In this document: positions 42,571-54,732 of the stretch, one piece after another
Numbering within the stretch: position 1 is the stretch's first letter
Layout: the number at the start of each line of letters is the position of its first letter
From: Aselliscus stoliczkanus
Taxonomy: Eukaryota > Chordata > Mammalia > Chiroptera > Hipposideridae
NCBI GenBank assembly: GCA_033961575.1
Contig: CM066732.1
Location: 67,184,687 to 67,248,686 of the forward strand
Direction: 5' to 3'
DNA: 64,000 bases
Notes under the pieces: generated by a model
Told to the model about the DNA's origin: nothing
The model's database searches: none
The model's input: only the letters and a program-made list of their open reading frames with translations
Translations under genes and position numbers: made by a program

Positions 42571-45391
42571 ATAGAAACCTAACACCAGGCAAACTGAAAT
42601 GATAAGAAGGAAACACCTATAAAAACAAGTGCTCTGAATCCAAAGTATACAATATAGCAGCCACATTCCTTCTCTGGAATAACTGATATGTACAGAGATA
42701 TCATATTCATAGTATATTTTTATAATACATATAGAGTGACCGAGGTTTCAGAGATGAGTATCCAATATGATCTCAATTTTCATAAAGATAAATAAATTTG
42801 CACATATGCACAAGGGATATGCTCAAGAATGGGGAGGGGACTACAATGTATTATGTTTCATTTATTTTAAAAAAAGAAACAAATATAACAAATTGTTCAT
42901 TTGAGAGGGGTTAGTACAAGAATATATTGCTCTATTATTATTTTTAAAAAAGGAACAATATATGCATAGAAGAAATACTTGCTGGAAACACATTACAATG
43001 TTAACAGTAAAGTATTCTATGCAGTGGGATTTAGTGTGATGAATTTTTTTCCCTAGTACTTCACTAAAGATTCCACATTTTCTAATGAACGTGAAATACG
43101 TTTATAAATAAAAAAGCATGGCATAGTATTAAAAACTACTTGATTTTTCCTTAAAGGTACTATACTATAGAAAATTGCAAGCATTTTAAAATTATTAAAA
43201 ATGATATTTGGGGGCGGCCGAGTGGCACATTGATTAAGAGTTGGCATGGGAGGCCAGCTCTGAGCAGCTGGGCCTGTTTGGATCCCACATAGAGGGCCAG
43301 TGACACTGCCCTCTACAGCTAAGATGGTGAACAACAGCTCCACCTGGAGCTGGGCTGCCGTCAGTCGCCAGCAACGGTGTAGGCTGCAGTGGGGCTGGCT
43401 GGCAGCTGCCATGAGCCACCATGAGCGGCTGTCCAATGGCCGGCAAGTGACTGCCTCACCCGAGAAGAGCGCAATGATAATACCAACATGGGCCAGTGAA
43501 GCAACGTCCTCCACAACTAGACTGAAGAACAAAAGGACAGCAACTTGTCTGTTCCCATTCCCCGATTCCCCAACGCTGTTCCCCTCCCCCAATTCCCCAA
43601 TAAAATCTTTAAAAAAAAAAATGATATTTGGTTCTAACCTCTTCTTGATCCAAATCTTTGTCCCTGATATTTAATTCTGAAAGATCAATTCTAAAACAAT
43701 CTTTTTCACTCTTCCAAGTATCATCAGGCTCTTTCTTTTTGGGTCCTACGGTGCTTAAATCAGCTTTATCAGGTAAAAGGCTGATTCCTCTTGGTATGGG
43801 AGGAACAGGCTTGGTCCCATTCAAGCCTCGTCGGGAAGATGGTGACCTCACCAAGGCAGGTGTAAACTGAACTGAAGAAGACTTTTCCTGAGAATTTTCT
43901 CCTGTGTGAAAAATATGTATTTTACTTTTTAAAAAAAATTGCAGAGAAGTGGAAGTTGTAATCTCAAGTGTTGGAACATAGTGTTTTTAAATTAAAAAGC
44001 ACATGATCTATTAGAAATAAATATTACTACTTAAAATAAGATAAAATAAAAATATCAGTGTCCTCTAAACAAATATAACAAAAATGAATCATCCCAAATC
44101 CTTGCATAGTAAATTAAAAAATTATATACCAATTAGATTTCTATCTTCATGTACACCACCATGACCAATATTTGTATGGTATAGTCCATAATAAGCTACA
44201 AGAGCCACTTTTCTGGCTTGATTTAATTACATACGCAATATTTGAAGGACTCCTATATACAAAGCAGTAATACTGGTCACTGGGGAGAACAAGCTGAACA
44301 ATGATTGTCTCAGCTTTCAATACAATATGTGACCTTGTAGGAAAGACAAATATAGAAAGAAATTAATAGAAGGACATGAACGTTCAGTGCTAACAGAAAG
44401 TGATAAAAGTGACAGACTATGCATTAAAGTGACCTTATAGTTATAAACTGAAATAGTGTTGTGGGATAGTTTACAGATAGAACTTCTCACTTCAGAGGAT
44501 AGGGATAGGAAAGCATGTGGGATATAGGGGTTTCCTTTAACAGACTTTTTATTTTGAGACTGAATCTGTATTGATTAAATTTATATACTAATTTCATGAT
44601 TTTGGAGTAGGTTATTGTTAAGGATATTTTTGTTAAAAACAAATAATAGAAAAGCCATCAAAATAACTTTAGCATATATTAAACATTCAATTAATGTTGA
44701 ACAAATGAATACTAGATATTAATTATAGTAAATATGTGAATGATATTTTATATTTGTAAAGCTAAAATTTGTTAGTAGGTTCTCGGGCTGTTTATGTTCA
44801 TGTCCATTATAAAGCATTATTATTTGCCTACTTCCGAAGAAAAGATTTTGAAGTGACAATATCAGCAAAAAAAGAAGTGACAATTTCAACAGAATTTTAC
44901 ATTACACATTTGATCTATTTAATACACTGTTAAATATTTTCCTAAATATTTACTAATGCACAGAAATGAAATACAATTTACCAGCTTTGAAAGATCTAAC
45001 AATCCTAACATCAAAATAATTCAAATATATGAACAAATTTGAACAAAGTATTAATTTTTACCATCATTTCTTCCTGTAGGGCCAGATGGCTTTTGGCTGA
45101 CAAGCTTTTTCTGAGGACTTGGCTTTGATATTCCTTCAAAGCTTTTAAGAGGCCAAGAATTTGAGAAATTGACAGAATTATCTTGAGACTTCTTTGGGGA
45201 TACAGTAAGAGATGTGTGCTTTGGACTAGTTCGAGGTGATGAGAGAGGATAGGATGGAAGGATGAAGGCTCCTGGACTAGGATTTGGACCAGAGTATGAT
45301 GAAATACGTTCTGTTTGACTTGTTTGCTGTGTCTTACTCCCAAAATTTAGGCTAGTATACACTATAAGAAAACAAAAGAGACTATGTTATT

Positions 45392-45433
<42 letters not shown>

Positions 45434-48400
45434 CAACTTCTAAGTTTTAGGTTTTTTGCTTTTCACATTAAGGTTTTAATTTGATCTGGCATTCACATTT
45501 TTGTATGGTGTGAGGTAAAGGTCTAACTTAACATTTCTGTATATAGATAGTACAATTTTCCCAGTGCCACTTTTTGAACCATCCATTTTTTTCCCTTTCA
45601 TGTATACATCTCCTATGAATTATTTGAGGCTATTTTTAGACGACATTGGTTCCATTAGTCTATACCTATTATAATGTTTTATTTATAATCAGTCTATCTG
45701 ACAGGGTATGTCCCCTTCCATTTTGATCTTCTTTAAATTATGTAGGCTATTCTTTCATGTCAATTTCAGGATCAGTCTGTCAGGCTCCGTGAAAGATCCT
45801 GTTGGGATTCTGGTTCAAATGACATTGAATTTACTGGTTAATCTGGCCATAACTGTCATTTTCCTCATACTGAGTCTCCCTATTTAAAAATATGGGATCT
45901 CTTTTATTCAGGTCCTCTTTTATGTCTCCCAAAAACTATTTTAGCTTTCATAATAAAAGATATGCAAATCTTTTGTTAGATTTCCAGATTTTTACAAATT
46001 TTGTTGATACTATCTTTCTTAAAAACTACATTTTCTGAAAGTTCCGAGACTAGGAACTTTATTGAGCTCTACATTCTGGAAACCTTGTTAAATTATTTAA
46101 TATTTTAATAGTTTTCTGTATATCCTTTAGGATATCCTTCAGTATTTGTAGATAATCAAATACTGATAATAATAATGATGGGGGTGACTATGGTGATAAT
46201 AATTATGAGAGCTAATGTTTATTGAGCCCTTACTATGTGCATGTGGTGTTCTAAGCACTTTATATGTAATAACTAATTTAATCCTCACAAGAATCCTGTG
46301 GGAGTAGGTACAATTTCTATTTTATAGATTAGAAGTAGAGAGGGATAATAAGTAAATTGCTAAAAGTCACACACTGGGAAATTATAAAACTGTGCTACAC
46401 TGTACCATGTTTTATCTTGGAATAATGACAGTTTTTGTTTCTTTCTCTTCAAATTTATATTTTTATTTTTTGTTTTTTTGAGGGCAGTGTCACTAGACCT
46501 CATATGTGGGACCCGAACCGGGGCCGCTGGCTTCCCAAGCTAACGCTTAACAACCATGCCACTTGGCCGGTCCTAAATTTATACTTTTAATTTTGAGCTG
46601 GGTACTCCCTAGATAGGCAATACAATGAATCCCAAATTTTTAGGACTGATTCTCCCTTAAACTGCAGACTCAACATCAAAATGCCACTTGACATCTTCTC
46701 TAAAGAGACAGATATCCCAAACTTTACATGTCCAAAACAAAACCTGATTTCCCAACCAAATCTGCTCTTATAATCTTCCTCTTTTTGGCAAATGGCAGCT
46801 CAACTCTTCAAGTTGCTCAGGCCAACAGCGTTGGACTCATCCTTGACTCCTCTTTTCTCTCAAACTTCATACATAATCCATTAGCAAATCTCATTAGCGA
46901 TACAGGGTGACCACTAAGTCTGGAAGCTTAGGTGAATACAGAATAAAATGGTTTATTCATGTTACATCAGTTTTCATGTAACACAAAATTACCTAAGTTT
47001 CCAAACTTTTCGGCCACCCTGTACAAGGACAATTAAGTTCACGAACTTGTTGCAACGATGTTATTAACTTTTCTTTTCTTTTTTTGATATCAGAGGGATT
47101 ATTCATTATGAATTTGTACCAACTGGACAAACAGTTAACCAAGTTTACTATTTGGAAGTGCTGAAAAGACTGTGTGAAAAAGTTAAGATGATCTGAACTT
47201 TTTGCCAACATGGCTCTTGCATCATGACAAAGCACCAGCTCACACAGCATTGTCTGTGAGGGAGTTTTTAGCCAGTAAACACATAACTGTATCGGAACAC
47301 CCTCCCTACTCACCTGATCTGGCCCCCAATGACTTCTTTCTTTACCTGAAGACAGAGGAAATATTGAAAGGAAGACATTTTGATGACATTCAGGACATCA
47401 AGGATAATATGACAACTCTGATGGTCATTCCAGAAAAAGAGTTCCAAAATTGCTTGGAAGGTGGACTACATGGTGGCGTTGGTGCATAGCCTCCCAAGGA
47501 GAGTACTTCGAAGGTGACCATAGTGATATTCAGCAATAGGTAGGTAGCACTTTTTCTAGGATGAGGTCGCAAACTTAATTGTTCAACCTCGTATATCACA
47601 ATTCAACCACTTTTTATCACTTTCATTGTTTCCTCTCTAATCCAAGCCATATCATCTCTGCCCTTTACTTCTGCCATAACTTCCTAACTGGTTTGCTTCA
47701 TACCCCGCCCCACTCCTTCAAGCCTGTTCTCAACATAGCAGCTCTGATTCCTTTTAAAGACAGTCATTTCTCTTCTCAAAAAACTCCAATGACTTCCTGC
47801 CTCAACCAGAATGAAATCCTCAATCCTTACCATGTCCTACAATGCCACATGTTATCTCCTATAATTATTCTCCCCCTCAATCATTCCACTGACTACCTTG
47901 CTATTCCTCCAAAAAGCCAAATATGGTCCTACCTCAGAGCATTTGTACAGAGCATTTGCTTGGAATTTTTTTTCTCCAGATATCCACGTGGCTCACTGCT
48001 TCACTTCAGAAAGACCTTCCCTGTCACATTCTGTCCCCTTACACTGTCTTTATTTTTCTTCACAGCACTTATCTCCATTCTTATTGCTCCTTCATTGTTT
48101 ATCTTCTTCTCTATAGATTTTGATCTTTAGATTCTAGAACAGTGTCTGATTCTCAATAAACATTAGAGGAATTAGTAAGTAAAGGCTCAATAGCAGTGGT
48201 AACAGTATTTGTGTCTTGTTCTTGACTTTAAAGTGAATTCTAATATTTTACCACTAAGTTTATTTGCTATAGGTACAGTAAGACCCCGACTTACGAACAT
48301 TCGAGTTGCGAACTTTCACATATACGAACGGACGTCGCATTACCAACATTCGTAGATGCGAACAAATCGCAGAAGTAGCGCACGTGTGTGCTGGATATTG

Positions 48401-51400
48401 TCACAGTTGTGCTGCTGTGTGCTTCCTGTACAGTGCGATAGTGGACATAGTACAGGGCTCAATCAGAGCCCAGGATGTCCGGAAGCAAGAGGAAAAGCAG
48501 TGGTGATGTGGAGGGCACTGCTAGGAAGTGTTAAAGGTGTGTAAGACTCACTTTGTTGGACTTATGAATGAATCCGACTTATGAACGTTCTCCTAGAAAG
48601 GAACTCATTCGTAAGTCGAGGACTTACTGCATTAATAGATATCAATCAAGTTAAGGAATTATTCTTTGTTTGTTATCAGTTTCTAATTATGCATGGATGT
48701 TTAATTTTTATCAATTACTTTTACTGCATCTATTGACATAATTGTATAGTTTTTCTCCTATCTGATAAGGTTAAACTACAGGTTTTTCTGGAAAATGCCT
48801 ACATAAGACAAAATATATAGCATACGTATTTTAAAAGCACGTTGTTAGATTTGGTTTGCTAATACTTTGGGACTCTGACTTTCATAAAAGTGAGACTAGA
48901 TTGCCATTTATTTTTCTTTATTCACTGACTGTATCTGGTCATGGTATTGTTATACTCATTTCATAAAATGAATTAAGGCGCCTTCTTTCTTTCTTAATTT
49001 ATCTTTCTTATCTCTAACTTTGTATAAGATAGGATTTACCTCTGCCCTGAAGGTAGGACAGGACATGAAAAAAAACCATCTGGGCATAGGATTTTTTGTT
49101 TGTGTTTGAGGGTAAAATTATAAAACTAAAATTCGTTTAATCATTATAGGTCTATTCAGTTTTTCTATTTCCAACTGAGACAACTTTCGCAAACTTATTA
49201 ACTGCATTGTTCAAATATTGTGCATCATCTAATCCCAAACTTCTTTATCTTATTACAATTTTCTACTAATGTCTGTAGATTTGTTAAATTTCTCCTTGTA
49301 ATTTTGTCAAATTACATATAAGTATATACACTTATATATGTACATACATTTTAGAAAAGTCTTACCTTCTTAGTGAATTGTTCATTTTTCATTAGAAGGC
49401 CCTTCTTTAGCCCTAAAAATGTTTTTAGCTTTAGTGAGCATATTTTCCTTAACACCAATATTTTTATACCTGCTTTGGTATTTGCCGAGTACAGTAGTTA
49501 CCCCCTTATTTGCCAAGTACAGTAGTTACCCCCTTATTATGGAGGATAGGTTCCAAGACCCCATGTGGATGCTTGAAACCATGAATACCAAACCCCACAC
49601 ATACTATGTTTTCCCTATACATACCTACCAAGGTAAAGTTTAATTTATAAATTAAGCACAGTAAGAGATTAAGCACAGTAACAGATTAACAACAACTAAT
49701 AAAGTAGAATAATTTTAACAATGTACTATAATAAAAGTTACGTGAATGTGGTCTCTCTCAAAATATCTTATTATATTGTGCTCACCTTTCCACTTACAGG
49801 AAGCACTGTACAGCTTCTCTATGGGATACCCAAATTGCCAGCATCACTACTCTTGTACTTTGGGGCCATTATTGATTAAAATAAGAGGTACTTCAACACA
49901 ACACTGCGATACCTCAACAGTTGATCTGATAATATGACAGCTACTAAGTGACCAGTCGTTGGGTAGTTTATGCACTGGACAAAGGGATGGTTCACATCCT
50001 GGATGGGACAAGTGAGACAACTCGAGATTTCATCACGCTACTCGGAATGGCACCTATTTTAAAACTTGTGAATTATTCATTTCTGGAATTTAGTATTTCC
50101 GGATCAAGGTTGGCTGTGGGGTAACTGAAACTGCAGAAAGCAAAATCTGGGAAAAGAGGGATTACTGTAAATGTTTTCCACGCTTTAGTTTCTCCCATTC
50201 TATTTATGTAATTATATATTGTTTGTTTTTTTTTTGAGGGCAGTGTCACTGGCCCTCATATGTGTGACCCGAACCAGGGCCGCTGGCTTCCGAAGCCAGT
50301 GCTTAACCACCGCGCCACTCGGCCGGCCCTCCCATTCTATTTAGATGTATTTTAGGCGTGACTCTTAAAAATTGCACTTAAATTTTAAAAAACAAAATAA
50401 AATATGATCATCTCTGTTATTTAAATGGTAAGTTCGGTCCATTTATATTTACGGTAACTACTGATACAGTTTTAATTCTACCATCTTATTTTGAGTTTCC
50501 TATTGTGTTTTTTCTTTATTAGTTTTTGTTGCCTTTTATGACCTTTTCTTTTTACTCCTCAACTAATATATAAAACTCTACTTGTAACCTTTTAGGGGTT
50601 CCCTTAAATTTCCCTTCAATGTGTTTTATGAAGACTTTCCCTGACGAAAGACCTACTTTTGTATCCTAACAAATACATGTACAACTATGTTTGTAGTTGT
50701 ACTACATACAGAAGACTTAGACAATGAGGTATATTATATATCATTTCCTTTTAATTCATATCCTACTTGGTCAGAACTTCTGCTTTTACCTAAATTTTAT
50801 TTGGGTGGGAAATAGACTACAGTGGTCATAAATTTACATAAAGAATGGAAACTTCCAGTTTCCTGATTTCAATTAGAGTGTTCTATTAATAGATTCGGAT
50901 GCTTCCATGTCAGTGTCTCAATAAATATTCCTTTTATTAAGAGATTTAAAAATATTTCTTACAAAGAAATCAAACATCAGATCCTTTTATCCATATAAAT
51001 AGGACCAATTGAATACAACAAACTATGCCAACATTTCCAACATTCGGTGTGGATCACTACAGCATGTAAAATTGGGATGGGAACTTATAGATGATTTGGC
51101 ATCTGGCATTCATATCCAGGCCCTTCAGAAACCCATGGAGAATGTTAGCTGAGATGGTAGTGGTCCTGACGGAATTTTTAATGTATAACTTACTATTAAC
51201 TATATTAAGTTAAATCCTGACTTTAGAAGAACATGATATCCCTTTCATAGCTGCTCTACTAGGCATTCTGAGAGGTAATAGAAAACCAGATGCACTACGA
51301 AGACCTGATTAAACCCTAGAGTGAAGGTAGTCTTCAAAGGTAACATAATCGTTCAGGGACATCATAAATAGGAACAGGCTGAGCACAGAGACTCCCCTCT

Positions 51401-54400
51401 GCTCCTCCTAGCTATGAGTCCCAAAGATATCTAGTCAAGGGTTAGGAGATACCTCTATCATTCAGAAAGATGGACTATTTTACTGGGAACAATACCACCA
51501 CAAAGAAAAACTTGATGGGAGTCCTGTGGCCCTCTGGAGTGGGTGGATGAAAGGGTGGCTAAAATGTAAGTGCTCTATTAGCTAAATCTTCTTTAGTAAT
51601 TTGAAATGAGCATTACGTTTTCATCAACAAGTAAAGAGAGAAGTACATATCACTCAAAAAATTTCATAAAGGATATATAACAAAAATTAAAATAGCTCTA
51701 AAAATATTTGATTTGATCCTACCTCTAAATAATACTTGATAAAGCTATTTACTAGCATGGAAAATTAAGAAATCCCTTCAGGCCGGCCGAGTGGCGCATT
51801 GGTTAAGCGCTGGTTTTGGGATGCCAGCGGCCCCGGTTCGGATCCCACATGAGGGCCAGTGACACTGCCCTCTACAGCTAACAACAGCTCCACCTGGAGC
51901 TGGGCTGTGCGAGCCCCTGTGATGGTGTGGGCTGCAGGCCCTGCTGCAGTGGGCTGCCATAGGCTACAGTGAGTGGCCCGCAGCCAGCGTGAGCGGCTGG
52001 CAGCCAAGCGTGAGCTGTCAATAGCCGCGGTGAGCGACATCCAGAGGCCAGCGACCAATCTGCCTCATCCGGGACGAGCGCAATGACGATACCAACAGTA
52101 AAGCAACATCCTCCGCAACTAAACTGAAGAACAAAAAAAAAGACAGCAACTTGTCTGTTCCCCTTCCCCGATTCCCCAACGCTGTTCCCCTCCGCCAATT
52201 CCCCAATAAAATCTTAAAAAAAAAAAAAAAAAAAGAAATCCCTTCAAATCTAAAATTCATGACTGACAACCTCAAACCCTTCCTTCTGGTCTGTATCTTT
52301 TAGACATAAGATACCTGAAAAGCTGTATAGTCAGGAAATTATGGTTCCTGACATGGGACATAATAAATTCTAAACAGCTGTAAAGTTTAAAACAGTTACG
52401 GGAAATAATTGTCTTCTGCTAACACAGTACTCAATGGTTCATCCTCACCATGAGTTCCTAAACTCTAATTTTAATCAGTCATATTTATATCAAGATAACA
52501 AAATGTTACATTTTAGGGTAACAGTTATAAAAAATGTTATTAAAATTTTTACTAAAAATATAGTTTTTTTGAGACAAGAATAATTATACAAAATAACACA
52601 TAAGCTAGATTTGGAAACCCCACATACTATTTATAAATCATTTGTATCCACATAAATTTGGAATTTAAACCTTTATCTTGATGACTGTTGGTTGTCCCCA
52701 GGTACTGTAAGTCAGATTCCACACTTCCAGTTTTACCACATATCTGTGAAAATCCAAGTTGTCCACATTTCCCAGAAAGATTTGTCGGATGAGTCCCAGT
52801 AGTACCTTTGGAAGAAAGAAGGAGAAAAACTTAAAAGTAAAGGTTAGCTTCATTTCATGAACACATCTAATTTGATAAATGTTGGTGTCATTTATGTGGA
52901 CATATAATAAATATAGAAGTGTATGGACAGTGAGCCAGGCAGGCATGAAAGGGATAAAACTTTTGCTACTGGCAGATCTGATCAGTGGCAGGCGTTAAAG
53001 GGCAGAAAATAGGCTGATAAAGTACAGAGAAAAGTATATTGACAACTACAGACAAAGGCAGTTTCTTCCTACATTCTCCCTTGTTTTACCATGGAATGTT
53101 CCCAAGACCTGGCTTCCCTTCTTCTTAGTGTTTATAGTATACACTTTACCCAGAAAGTTCTACTGTGGGATTCTCCTATCTTCCTTCCTAACATGTAACA
53201 GCATTCACATAGCTTATCCAGCTCTGTTTCCCAGATTACTGTCCCTCTCAGCAATCTGGTGGCTGGTTAAGGTTATTCCTGGACAGGAGAATAAGTCTGA
53301 ATTAAGGAAGGTCATAACGACCTGTCTGAAGTTCAGCCTATTCCTCTATAAAATGAGTCGATCCCTTGTAGTTCTGACACTCTATGATTTTTTAAATACT
53401 TTCCCTATGATTTCAAGCTCTTTATCCTTCACGCTCTGGACATGTTCTAAGTTAATTCTTGTCTCCACTCTTTGGTTATACTTTCTCCCTACCGCATAGT
53501 TGCCTCACTGCCTTCTCTTCTTTAAAGTCCAGCTAAGTCCAACCTCTTTCCTGGAGTTTTCGTAAACCACTTCATTACCTATGGTCTTTTCCTTTCCTGA
53601 ACACCTATAGTACTTATAATCTGTATCATCCAGTCTAGCATTAGGTTATATGTTGTCTTATCATACAGTTACTTTAAATTTGTACTCCTAGGTAAGAGCT
53701 TCTCAATAGTACAGAAACCATGAGCCTTAGAAATGCAAAGTAATGGTATGGAGTATCAATGGTATAAGTATAACTGGGTATCTTCTTGCATGTATTTTTC
53801 TCTTGCATTTATTTATTAAATAAACATTAACCTACACAATCATGACAACTCTTTGTTTTTATATGAAAATATTATGGAATATTACTGCATAAAAACTATA
53901 AGTTCTCCTAGGGTAATGTTTTCTAAACATTGTGTCCAAACTCACAGCCAAATTTCAGTAACTGATATCATGTGGATATTAACTAAATGTTAACATCTAT
54001 GACAAACTCAATGAAAAATTTCGTTAATGAAAAAATTTTCATTAGCTCCCTATAGTTTAAAAGTATGAGCTCAGGCTGGCAGCCAAGCGTGAGCTGCCAA
54101 TAGCCGCGGTGAGCGACATCCAGAGGCCAGCGACCGATCTGCCTCATCCGGGAAGAGCACAATGACAATGCCAACAGTGGGGCAACATCCTCCGCAACTA
54201 AACTGAAGAACAAAAACACGGCAACTTGTCTGTTCCCCTTCCCCGATTCCCCAACACTGTTCCCCTCCGCCAATTCCCCAATAAAATCTTAAAAAAAAAA
54301 AAAAAAAGTATGAGCTCAAATTTTTAAGCATAGCACACACGGGTTCCCCATATCCTAATTTATCTTTGCCATCTAAAATGAATCTTGTCTTTACAAAGCT

Positions 54401-54689
54401 CCCAGACTATCTCAAGCCCATTCCTAATGTAAGCATCTGCTCTCCTCATATCTCCTAATTACTTTTTACAAGTACCATATACTTCCAAAAAAGATGCAGT
54501 TCAAATACTATTTCCTCTTCAACACATTTTCTAACCGACATGGCCCAGGACAATGACCATGTTCTCTGAATTACAATAATATTTACTTTCTGTAACATTT
54601 GCTCAGCAATTAAACATCTTTCCAGCCGCCCTGGCCAAAAAGCCCTACAGTTCTCTTCTCTTCTCTTCTCTTTCTCTCTCTCTCTCTCT

Positions 54690-54732
<43 letters not shown>

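Noticed and set aside
43053..43592. 179-residue open frame on the minus strand
   Set aside because: It consists of the antisense of the long SINE 43211-43616 plus intron sequence, and recurring peptides such as [12 protein letters not shown] come from the SINE.
47579..48130. 183-residue open frame on the plus strand
   Set aside because: Falls within an L2-like LINE 3' region; composition is low-GC and Phe/Ser-rich, with no recognisable domain.
54455..54694. Charged open frame [10 protein letters not shown]...
   Set aside because: Translation of the (TC)n microsatellite on the opposite strand.
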